Assembly: GCA_030704615.1 (NCBI GenBank)
Contig: CM060731.1
Span: 33,544,001 to 33,604,000 of the forward strand
Source: Takakia lepidozioides
Lineage: Eukaryota; Streptophyta; Takakiopsida; Takakiales; Takakiaceae
DNA: 60,000 nt
Direction: 5' to 3'
Made by a program: the position numbers and the translations under genes. Within the stretch, counting starts at the first letter, position 1. Each line of letters opens with the position of its first letter. Shown in pieces: positions 21,701 to 33,640 of the stretch. The notes beneath the pieces are model-generated. The model did no database searches. It saw only the letters and a program-made list of their open reading frames with translations, and was not told the DNA's origin.

Positions 21701-23524
21701 CTACAGGGCAGAACTGGATGGGGGGCTGTCAGTTGCAGTAAAGAAGCTGGCTACTTTGGGACGTATCAAAGGTCCCGATGAATTTGATGAAGAGATGAAC
21801 AACCTGGGGGATGTGAAACACCCGAATCTGGTTACCCTGCAAGGGTACTACTGGTCATCCACTATACAGCTTATGCTGTATGATTACATTCCTAATGGGA
21901 CCCTGTCTTCTCACTTACATCCAGCAAACAGTGCACAAACAACCCTCTCCTGGTCCCGACGCTATCGGATTGCTCTAGGGATTGCACGAGGCCTTGCCTA
22001 TCTCCATCATGACTTCAGGTCAGTCAATCACATGATTGTTGCTGAGCAGAATTCAGTGTCTGGGTTCTTATTTTAGATTCCCAGCTGTCAAAGGTGGAAA
22101 ATAGGATACTTTGCTTGCATCTGCGGTATGTGATGGCACATGCTTTTATGGTCCCATAACGTGCTGTAAAATGAATTGCACCTAGAGACCAGTGGGGGCC
22201 TTCAGTATGGATGAGGAAGGGGTGGGGTGCCCATCCCGAAGTGAGGCCATTGCTCCCTCCTTGTGAGGAATTGGTGGAGGAGGCTCAAAGGTCTACCCTA
22301 ACAGTCAAGTTCCAAACTTTAGACCTGCCTAAACAGCATAAGCCTCCTAGCAATTTGTCAGGGTCAGATTGCAGCTGCAATCGTCATGCTGACAAAGTTC
22401 TGCATCAGGAGGAGAGCTTAAAAGGTGGAGAGTTCCTGAGCACTGCATACTATATACTCTGGGAGTACGTTGGAATTTTTGGGGTACAAAGCTGAGTGAT
22501 CACAACTTCTGAAAATAGACTGACTTTTTCTGGCCTGCAAAGCTTTCCATAAATTTTAATTGGCCACAACTACCGAATATATTACCTGCCCGTGCCTAAC
22601 CAGGACTTAGCACACTCAACAACTAACATCCACTCACTAGATTCTTTTTGTTTTTTCAATTTGGGCAGCAGAGCACAGGTTGTACACTTCAACCTAACGT
22701 CCACCAACATTCTTCTAGATGAAGACTTTGAGCCCAAGATAAGCGACTATGGACTGGGAAAATTCTTGCCCATGCTACATACCGACATTTCAAGCTGGAA
22801 ATGCCACGCCACACTTGGATATGTTGCCCCTGAACTTGCATGCCGGAGCCTTTGTATTTCTGAAAAGTGTGATGTCTACAGCTTTGGGGTAGTGCTCCTA
22901 GAGCTTGTGACTGGTCGGCCACCTGTTGAGAACAACAGTGGGACCACAATTGTGTTGGGGGAATTTGTAAGGTCGATGCTGGAACAGGGAAGAGGACTGG
23001 ATTGCTTTGATCCCAAGCTCAGCTCCCCTCCAGAGATTGAGGTCATGCAAGTGCTAAAGTTGGCTCTTGTTTGCACTGTGGAGGTCAGTGCCAGTTTCTG
23101 CCTCCTGTTTATTTTATTTTCTCCAATTCTGTCATAGATGAGGACGCAAGCCCTAACAAAACTGCCCCATCTATGAATGGATCCTAAGAGTGCTACATTT
23201 TGACTGCATTACACACAGGGACCCATTGGTGGCAATGTAGGTTTTCCATGTAAGTGTTCTCCTCCTACAGAATTTTCAATAAATACTGGAAGACCTCTTT
23301 AGGATGTGGGTTTGCCAGGCTTTGGTTTTCACATGAGGGCTTTTTGATTCTCAAGAATGGATGCCTTTGCAACCTCATAATCCTAATTGAGAAGTTACTG
23401 ATCTGGGCCACAGGTGCCTGCAAAGCGGCCAAGCATGATGGAGGCCGTGCAGGTCCTGGAATCAATCGAGCCTTCTGGTTTGTGGATTTCTCAAAGCCCG
23501 ATTCCTCTCTTCTTGTGCCCCTGA
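18769..23524 (+). CDS. Leucine-rich-repeat receptor-like kinase, probable pseudokinase
   Basis: Five exons: 18769-19159, 19467-20421, 21056-22018, 22672-23083 and 23414-23524, all GT-AG. An in-frame TGA sits 15 bases upstream of the ATG. The order is: hydrophobic signal peptide ([18 protein letters not shown]), LRRNT with LLAFKEEV and the CNWYGVYC Cys pair, about 18-20 LRRs (LxxLxLxxNxLxGxIP), one transmembrane helix ([19 protein letters not shown]), basic stop-transfer, then a kinase domain. The P-loop is GHGSIGTVY and the ATP lysine is in VAVKKL. The catalytic loop reads HFNLTSTN instead of HRDLKxxN and DFG is DYG, so the catalytic Asp is missing. Known relatives such as the At1g12460 and IRK types have similar substitutions. 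It would act at the plasma membrane as a receptor or scaffold. Exon 4 has a tandem acceptor (gcagcag), allowing one extra Ser. Confidence 0.93.
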
Positions 23525-26072
23525 TGGGATGAGATTGATGGTTAGTCAGGACAAAACAGCAACAACTTACAGAACTCAAGTCTAAACCTTATTCCCCTCT
23601 TCACTACGCGTTTCAATACAAACCTGTCAGCTTACTATATGTAGCTGGTCAGAAGTGATCTATGGAGTTAAATACAAGGAACAATGTAGCTGGATGACAG
23701 ATCTTGAAGGTAGCAAGGAATCACCAACAATTACATCCAGCTGCAGAATCGTCAATGGTCCAAGTCACGTGCTCCAAGAACCATGGAACCATTTTTGTGT
23801 TAACTAGAGAAGAGGTACAGACCGAGTAGGAGAAAATAGTTGAGATCTTCCACATCAACAGGTGGAATTTTACTTGATGGTTATAGAGTTCTTGTAGCCA
23901 AAATCTAAACCTCCTTACAACAATAGTTGGGAAACCTACGGTTTTTTTCAACCATTTCACTCTTTGAAGTCTTTGTTGAGGGTCATCAGCAAGTAAATCC
24001 TCTTGTTTCCAGTTTGATGCCTCCAAGACCACTTCCTGATTGGGATATGTTTCTGGGCGTAGAACCATGAGCCTAAATTGACCATTGACAATTTCCACTC
24101 CATTTCATGCAGATGCAGAGGTGCAGACTAGACATGTGATGGTGACCCCGCCCAGGACTCTTGTTCGTCTCAACCGGTCTCTTGCTTGGCATGGCAGATG
24201 ATTGCCATGACAAAGACTTTCCTGATGCCATATGCAGCAATATCATTTGGTACCTATGTTTTCAATTTGTCAGAACTACAGATGATGTCGACTACATGTT
24301 TCCATGACCCACCACACAATTTTCTTTAATCTAGATTAATGATCCCGGGCACATTTCAGATGTATGGTGGACTCCCTGGGAGATCATTGTTACTACAGGG
24401 TCGTTGTCTCCCACTTGCAACAGGAAAAGAAAGAAGAGAAGAACGAAGACCATGAAGAGTAGTTTTCCATTCGGCTGCCAAAAAGCTTGTTTGGCATGCC
24501 TAGAGGTATTGTGGTGACTTTGTTTGTAGGTAAGAAGCTTCTTGTAAGTACCAGTTCCTTGTGGCTGGTTTGTTGGCATCATGTGCCAGTATTATGGAGT
24601 CTTACCATACCCTGGCATGATATTGCTCTGGGATGGTGAATATCTTGTTGGGCAAGTGTCATCATGTTGAGCAAAGTGATTGGATAAAACAGTTGCATTT
24701 ACCTTTTGTTCAAGTCATATGCTTTCCCTACAAGATTGCAAGCCTAGACAGGGCTTATTCTTTGTTTAGAGGGGGGAATTGCGAAGAGAAGCTTGGTTTC
24801 TTGGCATGATAGGGAAGCAAGGTGAACAGGCTGCACCAGTGTGGAAGTAACCTAAAGTGTTGCACTGCAATGGAAATATTCTTACTTTGCTTTAGCCGAC
24901 ATATTTGAGGCTACTTTACTTAAACTTGGAAGTAAAGTAGGGTGGCGCATAATGTGAAAATCAATGTGAGCTAACATTTCATTCTTAGGGCCCATTCACA
25001 CATGCAGGTAGTGGAACAGAGCTAGGTCAACATAGCCGTCAGTTAACTTGTCCGCAGCCCTACATCCCTATGAATCCCTGTGAAATTGAATTTTACAATT
25101 ATTTTGTGTGCATGAACGGCTTTGCAACCGCTGCAGGCTAGGAAACAAATTCACAAATCTGTTCATATTTCCAAAATGGCTAAGCCAATTCAGTCCAAAA
25201 TCCATGTGAACATGCCTCACAACCTTGGCCACCTTCTCCTAAATTTTCAGAGTCTTTGGACAAGATTTTGATATATATCATTTGTAGTGATGGGGTCTAT
25301 AAGTTCAACTTTCCTGCATTTTCTGCACTTCACCCTTTTCGTTTTAGGAGAAAATTGGGTGTATTGTTTGGAAAACTGACCATAACGTTCTAGAACTAAC
25401 ATGGGAGACTCTCACATTGGTATGTGCGTTAGTGCAGTATAGTAAGGGTTAGTAGCATGTTGTTGTAGGCTTGGGCTTGGGCTTTGTTGCTCTCTTGTAG
25501 AGAGAGACTTCGCAACATGTTGAAGTCAACGGAGAAAATGTGGACAAAGGACCTTACACCGTGTCAAGGCTCCAATTGGTGTGTTGTGTTCAGTCATGCC
25601 CCTTACTCTCACCTTCCTCTTATGTTTTGCCAAAGCAAGAGAGCCCATCGCCGTTTTAGGCTTGTTTAATTGGTCTTTGATGCATTAAATAGGTTTTGGA
25701 CATATTAAACATGATGATTGATGCTTAAGGATGATGGCTTTTAAGCTGGATAGAAACAACCATTTATCAGTACCAACCACCATTGGACATGGATGACGCA
25801 AGATGAAACACTAAACGTAAAGTAACACACGTACAGTACCGTCCCCGACCGTTTAGGCATTTTTGTGCCTAATAATTATTAAAAACCAAACAGGCTGCTT
25901 AGGCACGATTCTCAAACCATTTCTCGCATTAGGCATCTTCATGTTTTTTGTTTTTTTGTTTTTGTTTTTGTTGATGAACAGGAACTGGCCAAGTTTATTG
26001 AAAAGAGGGGGAAAACAAGAGAGCGGAGGAAAAAATAACCTCCAGGGAGGCCATAAAGGCGTATCACATGGG
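23525..26072. other. Intergenic DNA, possibly with decayed retroelement remains
   Basis: No convincing gene. The first few hundred bases are the 3' flank of the receptor kinase. A 125-codon minus frame at 23721-24098 has no recognisable domain. A purine tract TTTAGAGGGGGGAATT near 24767-24782 looks like a polypurine tract followed by LTR-like sequence, but no partner repeat exists in the window. T/TG-rich runs occur near 25937-25972. Confidence 0.35.
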
Positions 26073-26419
26073 TGTCAAGTTAAATAAGCACAGTGTGAAA
26101 CTAACTAGAATAAAGCTAGTTATTTGTATTTAACACTTGGATTTAGGTCAAGTGTTAAGTCAGGTGTCAAGTTTAGTTTGACACCTGAACTGTCTTATCT
26201 TCACGAGAGCGTCAGTCGCGCAGCTCATCTCTCTCGAGTTGAGCCTACGCGACCGAGCTCCTGTATGCGTTTAGAACTGAGTGTGTTTATGATGGGAGGA
26301 TAGGTTGTTGTGGGGTGGAGTCCCCATAGCTTGGGGTGCCCCTGGCTCGACTTCTATTTTAAAGAGTGATGGTGTTGGTTTGTGTTTCTCTTGTTATTGG
26401 AGTTTAGTTCTTTCTTATC
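26073..26419 (+). repeat. 347-bp direct repeat B, copy 1 (5' LTR part of the methyltransferase-bearing Gypsy element)
   Basis: It is nearly identical to 38482-38828 (seven substitutions noted in 347 positions, no indels). It starts TGTCAAGTT and ends TTATC(A). It contains three potential hairpins: TTAACACTTG with its complement (26130-26139/26149-26158), AGGTGTCAA with its complement (26162-26170/26178-26186), and a GTCGCGCAG...CTACGCGAC pair. It flanks the Gypsy coding region on the left as an LTR should. However, the 87 bases that precede repeat B at the right-hand end are absent here, so this copy appears 5'-truncated. No standard tRNA primer-binding site follows it. Confidence 0.75.
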
Positions 26420-29400
26420 ACTCGAGAGAGATGAGGCTTGCATCTGTGAGTGCCAGAGGTGAGTTTAGTTTTAGCACTTGTGGTTTTTGTTTTAAAAGTG
26501 AGAGAAACGATTTGTTGAAAGAAGGTGAGCAATGCTTGGAAGGGTGTGCAAGTGCAGGTGGGGCGAGACGATGCCATTTGTTTGTTTTTTGATGATTTGA
26601 GCCTATGAGGAGAGGCGGAGCTGCCGCTCTACTTGTGATCACCACTTAGCAACTTATGAACTCACGGGGGAAAACAACTTGCTGGGGTGCGGCTATAGAC
26701 ACTGTGCCGTCATTGGCATTCATGATTACGATTGTACAAGGCAGGGCCTACGGGAGAAGTAGTTTGTTGCCAGATGATGGGCAGGAATTACGTTGATGAC
26801 TTCGTAGTGTGATATCCTACGCAACTAACGGACTGAGGGCCGAGCAAAGCAATCTGTTTATGACGATCAGAGATCCGGCTATCGTGAGCACGTAGCAGAA
26901 CCTGACCTGGCCTTCTCGACATCGGCTACGAGTAGGAGCTAGGGAAAAGACAAGCATATAAGATCATGGCGGCAAAGAAAGCGGATGCCTCCCAACTATG
27001 AATCCTCCAATGCTGGCTCAACTCCCCAGCCGATGGTGAACTATGCGAAAATGCGTGGCGAAGGAGAGAATGCTGGTGTCTGTGACTACATTGTGATTAC
27101 ATTGCAGTAGGCACAGCTGGAGGAGGGTGTTGATTCTCCTTTTTACATGTCAAAAGTCTACTTCATATCAGACGAAGCTGAGGCTGTCCTCGCGTTTCAG
27201 GGCAGGGTTGGTCTCACCTTGAGGGAGGTGTTGGAAGCAGTCTTTGACACGAAATCTGAACTGTGTACGGGCCATACATTGGCACCGATATTCCACCGAC
27301 ACTTCAACATTCAAAAAGGATTTCAACACCAAAGGGAGCACAAAAGTGCCTTATGTGAAATTCTGCAAGTGCTGGAAGAAGAGGAAGAAGAGGTACACAG
27401 ATTCGAAGAATGAAGCAAGGCATCCGCACCATACAGTGGGTTTCGAAAAGGAAATCAAGATTCGGTGGGCTGTCTTTGCATCAAGCTTTGTGGGTCGACT
27501 TCCACAGGGGCTGTCAATGAAACAGCTTGCACATCTGAAGAAGGGCCCTGCACATCAGTCTGCAGTCCAAGATTCTCAAAGAGGGGATGGTGCACTGCAT
27601 TCTCAGGAGCTGGAGGAGCTTTTCTCAATAGCCGCCTCCAATCATGCAGTTCTGGTGGTTCTGACAATGAAAGAGAGACACATGGATTGTTGCAATTTTG
27701 TGGTAGCCCATGGGAGGATCCAATTTATAAAAGCGCTGCGGAGACAAATGCAGTGGGAAGGATCACTTTGAATGGTTTTCTTTCTAAGGGCAGGTTGAGA
27801 GAGAGAGTGTTGTGGTGTACTAGACTTCCAGGCATTCACTGCGTAGTGGAGCGCGCCAACCCCGCTCTCCACCACAGGTGCTAGCAGTAGCTGCTGCATA
27901 CCCTGAGGTCGCTCCCACCAGATGAGCCACTTCTCGGCGGCGCACAGTTGGTGCAACAGAGGAGGTTGCTCTATGCGAGATCGCCCCTTACTGTGAGCTG
28001 CATCTGAGGGCACCCACGCCATGCCGCTGATGCCAAGGACGTTGTGATGCCATGTGCTGTTGTTGTAAGTCCCGCCATAGCTCTCTCTCTCTCTCTCTCT
28101 CTCACGGAAGACTGCTGCTGTGGAGTGCGCTCGGAAATGCGGTGATGGTGGTCCTCCGTAGTGTAGAACAGGTCGGGGGCGTGTGTGCGTCCAGGCATCA
28201 CAGTCCACGCCTCACTAGAAGCATTCGTGTCATTTACCACTGGGGTAATGACTCATTTTGAGTCGTAAAAGTCAAAAAACAGGGATCGACTGGAAGTTAC
28301 AACAGACCAGTTACAACAGACGTGGTAGTTGGGTTGGACATCCAATGATTGGAGTGGTAAAGGACGTAGACGCGCAAACAACTGCTCAGCGATTAATGCG
28401 ATTAATGCTGAAGAACCACGTGGCGTAACCAGGCGGGCCGCCCGTGTGTCTGATGTTTTGAGCTGACTTTGACTTTTCCCTCCGGATGAGTGGACTGACT
28501 CACCTGGGGCGCGGTGACACATGGACGCGGACGTGGATGCGGACGTGGATGCCGATATGGCGGCGCCGTGACGAGCGGTAATGCCGCCGCGTGGCCACGG
28601 GCTCAAGACGCCACATCGCAGTCGGCCACATAACTTGGAGTGCTGCATGTCACGTGGCAACAGCCACTGGCGAAGTCGACTGCACAACTGCCGGCAGACG
28701 AATCCACGGGGACCACGTGGAGAGTGTGTGGGTCGACGCGTGGCGTCGTCCCCACGCAATGGCAGTGAGGGGTACGACTGCTAGTGGAAAGACGCAGAGT
28801 GCTTGTGCCATCTCGGAACTGCTTTGGCCAACTCCGCTGCCACTATGCTAGTTGGTTGCACTACAGTAGGAAAGCACTGCAAATGAGCACTTGTAGTGGT
28901 TTGTGTGAGTTGTCCAACTGACTTGCATTCTAAGCTGAAAATATGGTTCTGATGCATTCTACTGGTTTTAGTGGTTCACCCATATGCAGGGGGAATTGAG
29001 AAGCAATGATACTGGGCATCCAGTAGTCCCGTTTACTACCAAGTGGTTCCCGGAGTGGTCGCGGACATGCAGTCGATTCGAAAAAGACACGAATGCTTCT
29101 AGTGCCTCCAAGTAAAGCCAACAGCATTCTATGCTCAAACTGCACCGGAAATGGGGCAGTAGTGTACTCACAGTGCGAGGGGAACGGCCTCGGGAACCCG
29201 TAGATAAACAGGGAACCAAGACAAGTATTAAAAAAAAAATATGAGGAGTTTTCTTTGTATTTGTTCTGTCTTATTAAAAAAAAAAGGGGGGGGGGGGGGG
29301 GGGGAGAAAAGAAAAAGGTGTTATGTTTAAAGAGCCTGGTTGGTCATATCTTTGTCAAATGAGCTCCGTTTGACTCAGTCTTTGAGGGGATAGCTGCAGA

Positions 29401-29561
29401 AAGGGGATATCTACCTATCTAGATCTAGTTTTTGTTTTTGGGACTCTGCTAAAAATCTATGGAATTTTTAGAGAGTGAGTGTGCCATGAAAGATCCACAA
29501 TCCTGTTTCTAGAACCTGTTCTGGTCTACATGAGAGATAAATCTGGGGATGTACTCCTTGT
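26420..29561. other. Long leader region of the Gypsy element without supported genes
   Basis: About 3.1 kb between repeat B and the first element reading frame. Frames of 80-190 codons occur (for example 27147-27413, 27244-27771) but none shows a known domain. They overlap each other on both strands. A CT microsatellite lies at 28079-28104. It may be an untranslated leader, or unrelated sequence inserted into the element. Confidence 0.4.
29277..29304. repeat. A9-G19 homopolymer tract
   Basis: Nine A residues run directly into nineteen G residues, about 260 bp before the first element frame. The G run could form a quadruplex or be a purine-tract relic. Its length is unreliable for sequencing reasons. 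Confidence 0.9.
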
Positions 29562-30305
29562 ATGGCTGGGGGAAATGAGGACGTAATTGAAGGGCAGGTC
29601 TCTTCTCTTAGCCTGTGCACACAAGGGGACGGGATTTATGTTTCCCAAGGAACTCAGACTGATTTGAGTGGAGAACAGTTGGACGAGTTGATTGCATACT
29701 GGGAGTCAGGCATTAACAGTAGACAACAAACTGCTGTAGTTGGCGTTGAGGGCCTCAATGTTGCTTTGGACAGTCAGAACTCTGTTGGAGCCAGCAGTTC
29801 TGCAGCTGTAAGTGAAATACCAAAGTGGGTGAAAGCTAGGCTTGGAACACAGCCAAAGACAGCCCCGGGTACCAAGGTGTTCAGCCACAAGGCCGTGGTG
29901 TACTGGAGCAGAGGAGCAGGAGCTACACAAGTTTGTGCAATCAGACATGGTTGCAGCCGGACACGCTCTGCACAAGGCAATCACGAGCGGGGGTTCATTA
30001 GCAATGACAAATTTGTTTTGCTTGAAGGGGATGCAGTCATCCGCAATGAGGACACCCGCAATCGTCTCAAAGCTTTCGAGTTGAGAGACTATCAGACCCT
30101 ACCTTTGTTTTCTTTAGTGTTCAGTGAGCGGGAGATAGGGGAGTATTGTCTCTACCTGGCAGAAAGAGGAGGAGGGTTGGTTAGAGCGAGCTACTGTAGC
30201 TTGGGACAAGGTTAGTGGCAGGTTTCTGGACATAGATATACCTCCTACACCTTACTATCATGCAGAGCGAGGCACTTTGAGAGAAGTCTGGCAGTTGATA
30301 GCATA
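29562..30305 (+). pseudogene. Frame preceding gag in the Gypsy element, frameshifted
   Basis: The frame opens at ATG 29562 with acidic, Gln/Ser-rich sequence. From about 29885 the sensible reading moves to another frame (ELHKFVQSDMVAAGHALHK), then back (FVLLEGDAVIRNEDTRNRLK), and again near 30150 (STWQKEEEGWLERATVAWD...VWQLIA). With these shifts a product of about 245 residues is likely. I recognise no domain. Its position, upstream of gag on the same strand and inside the repeats, suggests an extra element-encoded protein. No homologue can be named from the sequence. Confidence 0.45.
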
Positions 30306-30979
30306 GATCAGGATTAGATCTTGTTGGGTCGGGCTTCTATTCTTCCCCTCCATCTCTGTACTATTTTCATTACCTTGTACTTGTAGTTGTCAAAGCCTCT
30401 CTTAGTGGAGGCCAGTCAGTCCGGGGTTTTGGGTTGGGATATTCTGCAGGATCCGCATTGCACATGGATTTTGGTGTGGGGGTGTTGATGTTTTGATTTC
30501 TTGTGTTTGGATCCCCCCCCAACACCTGCATGCTTGACTGTGCGCCATGTTGGTTTTGTGTGGGCGCTTGCTTTCATAGGGATTAGGCCGGATTTGATCA
30601 CCGGTCAATCCTAGAGTATGCTGTCGGTGGTGAGGCTGATGACCAGCAAGACCACCAGTGTTTCTTCTATGGTGAGACTGGGTTGATGACCAGCCAACCA
30701 TAGGAGTTCTTGCGGTGGATGCAGGTGCAGGTGCCCTGAGCCATTGGGATATGACCCTTAAACTGCAACAGGTGCCCACCCGTGTCACTATTAGAATTAG
30801 TACTAGAGCCTTATAGTGTCACGTGGGGGAGGTGCACATTGGAGTGTCATCACGGAGTTACCCAAGGGTTTGAGGGGAGTACGGCTACAGGCAGTAGCAG
30901 TGAGAGTGGGTTCACCAGACGAGGTTCGTTTCAGACCACCTTCACCTCCACCCTCAACTAGGCAGAGAGTCAGACACAG
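30306..30979. other. Spacer between the extra frame and gag
   Basis: Nothing definite. The last 150 bases, in the frame of 30816, read as proline- and arginine-rich protein and may be the N-terminus of gag before a frameshift. Confidence 0.35.
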
Positions 30980-33469
30980 ACTCGGAGGCTTCATCAACAG
31001 GTGTGCAGTTTCATTCGCCATTGTTGTGGGACGACATGGAGGAGATGTATGGAGCTACCAAGGGGCCTCGTAGGTACTCTGGAGCTGTGGGCACAATCGA
31101 GTTGGATGACTTTATCCAGGAGTTCGACAGCTGGTGTGATTTGCAGCAGATGCGCAATCCACAGTTATTCACCCCATTCGGGCGTGGAAGGGACTGTTCC
31201 AGCATTTGGAAGGCCCGCCTATGGACGATTACCACGAGTTCAGGCGAGGACATGAAGCAGAGATTGAGGAGTGAGGATGTATTGGTCACCTGACTACGTC
31301 TCCATTACTCGAGGCACGACGCGACCAGTAGCTGCATCAGTACCAATATCTCCCACTGCCAGCACTAGTAGTGGAACAAGTAGTGCTGGTACTTCTGCAG
31401 GTGGTACCAGTTCAAAAGGTGCTACTACTCCTCCTGCCACGACTACAACACATGTGCCTAGATTCAACCGGTGGTGGAGTTCTTCCAGGAGTTGCGGAGG
31501 AACTACCAGGGTGTACGGACAGAGAAGCTGCGAAGTTTGCAAGACTTCCAGCGCAAACCAGTGAGAGCCTGCGAGAGGCGCATACACTCGTATGAGGCGC
31601 TTGATAAGTGTGACCCAAGGGGTTACTGAAGCTCAGGCAATCCAGTTTTGGTATGGAATTCTGGACAAGGAGCTCAAGAGAAGGGTGCGAGATGCAACCC
31701 TGTTACAAGCAGCCCAACCCACATTAGCAGATGTGTTTCTGCTGGCTGAGCGGATTGAGCTCAACATGGTGGAGGAGCGAGTTGTTACCATTGGATTTGG
31801 CAAGGACATGCCTGCACAAGGCGCAGCTGCCAGCCCACAGGCACAAGGGACTGCCCAACAGCGTGGTCAGGGGGGCAAGGTTCCCAACCCAAGTTCCATG
31901 GAGCTTACAGGGGACCTCAGGTGCAGAGGCCCGTGGCATCTTTTGCAGGCCAACGCAACCAGGGGTGATATGTTGGACATGTGGAGGACCCCATGTCAAG
32001 AGAGATTGCCCAGAGAGTGGCAAAAGGCCGGCACAAGCACAGCCTGCACAGTTGCAGTGTGGGCATTGTGGCAAGTATGGGCATGGAGATGCCCAGTGTT
32101 ATGACTTGCATCCTGAGTTGCGCCCAGGCCAGTTCCAAGGGAACAATGGTGGCCGGGGGCGAGGTGGACCAGCCCAGAGAGGACGAGGTGGTCGGGCACG
32201 AGGTGCAGGCCAAGGGCAAGCTCAACATGGCCAAGGACGCGGAGGTCAGGGTGTTGACCAAGGCATGGCCAACCGGCTTCAGCAGCTAGAGCAGAGGCTC
32301 GCTGCCATGGCTACAGCTCAGGCGGTACCGGCTCCCAGGCGGGATGGTCCACCTCCTGCTCCTGAGGGAGGAGATATGGGAGGCATGGGATTCATGTGCG
32401 GAGCAGCACTACCACTAGTGCAGGTGGAGTCTGCTGCAGCCGTGACTCGAGGAGCAGCACGAGTTCCTGAGCCACGAGGTGCAGAGGTGGAATTGGATCC
32501 ACAGCGTGGGGAGGCAAACCGTCAGGCGAGGCTTCCTCAGTCATTCACATTGGCGGAGACTGTGTCGACGCCATCCATGGCACCTAGTTCTCGCCCGACT
32601 GTTACCGAGGCGGAGGTTACTATGCCATTGGGGAGAGCTACACGTGCAGCACTGACACCTGCTACCAAGGCTAGTGCAGCCGGTGTGTTGTTGGGGGCAG
32701 CCACCTCTGTGTGTCAAGCCCCACTGTTCTCGGCAACCATGATTGCGACGCCGGGGGTAAGACCAGCTGCAGTGTTCAGACTAGCAGCAACACTCTGTGA
32801 GAGTGGGGAGGTCACTTCATCTTCTGCGGAGTTACTGGAAGGTGTAGTGGCAGAGGGATCCCCGGATTTGAGGGTCAAGACTGCCACGGCTGCGCCATGG
32901 CAAACTGCAGCTGCCAGGTTGACGGAGCTGCCAGCTAGGCCAGCCTTTGAGCGCGCCATGGTGACACCTGGAGTTGTCTTGTTAGACAACCAGGGAGGCA
33001 TTTTCACTTTGAGTGGACCGGCAGGCAAGAAGTACCGGCCACTGCGGGTCTTGTTGGACTCAGGAGCTCAGCCACTGATGTTGGGCAGAGCTGCTATTGC
33101 AGGTTTGGGCCTCATGGAGGCGGATATGGAGCCTTGTCCTTTCCAGATACAGACATCTCTGGGAGGATCAGAGCAGGCTCGGGGCATGACACGGCGTGAG
33201 TTGGCCATTAGACATAACCGGATCATCCTATAGATGGCTCAGTGATGCGAGCCAAGGCCATTGTGACAGACGCGGTCTCTTACGATGTCCTTGTTGGTGG
33301 GGCAGTGTTATATCCCATGGGCTTCACCCTGGACTTTTGGGAGGAGTCAGCATCCTACAGGCCTGGATGGCAGTCAGGGGATGGTCGTCGTGCACAGCTC
33401 CCTGTGACATTCATTGGGGGTATTTGCGGCTGCCCAGCGGGGCAAGATGCCAACACTAGCCGCAGTTAG
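30980..33469 (+). pseudogene. Gypsy gag-protease, several frameshifts
   Basis: Pieces in different frames assemble into a standard gag-protease. They include an acidic N-terminal part (MEEMYGATKGPRRYSG, 31036 on) and a Ty3-gag core from about 31470 with FFQELRRNYQGVRTEKLR, then IQFWYGILDKELKRR at 31638. Two zinc knuckles follow: CWTCGGPHVKRDC near 31970 and CGHCGKYGHGDAQC near 32065. After a Gly/Arg- and Ala-rich linker, the aspartic protease motif LLDSGAQPLMLG lies at 33052-33087. A conserved-looking tail (VTDAVSYDVLVGGAVLYPMG) continues in another frame to 33469. Frame changes occur near 31186, 31590, 31900 and 33230. The copy shown could not make an intact polyprotein. Confidence 0.85.
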
Positions 33470-33640
33470 TTGGCCTGGAGAGTTGCTGGAAGGCAATGCC
33501 CATGCCAAGGATGTGCCACCTCCAGCAGAGCAGGATGACATGCATGGTACTGCGGAGTTGCCTGCCATGGTTGCTCACACTCCATTGTGGGGTACGAGCA
33601 AGGATTTGCAGCAGGCTGCTGATGGACGGGTGCAACAAGC

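Noticed and set aside
23721-24098. 125-codon minus frame downstream of the receptor kinase
   Set aside because: I considered a decayed retroelement, but no catalytic motif or flanking repeat supports it.
27147-28208. Several frames of 80-190 codons on both strands in the Gypsy leader
   Set aside because: They overlap each other, have no recognisable domain and no consistent codon bias.
28253-28759. 168-codon minus frame, Arg/Ser-rich
   Set aside because: Low-complexity translation of a GC-rich stretch; no domain and overlapped by equal-length plus frames.
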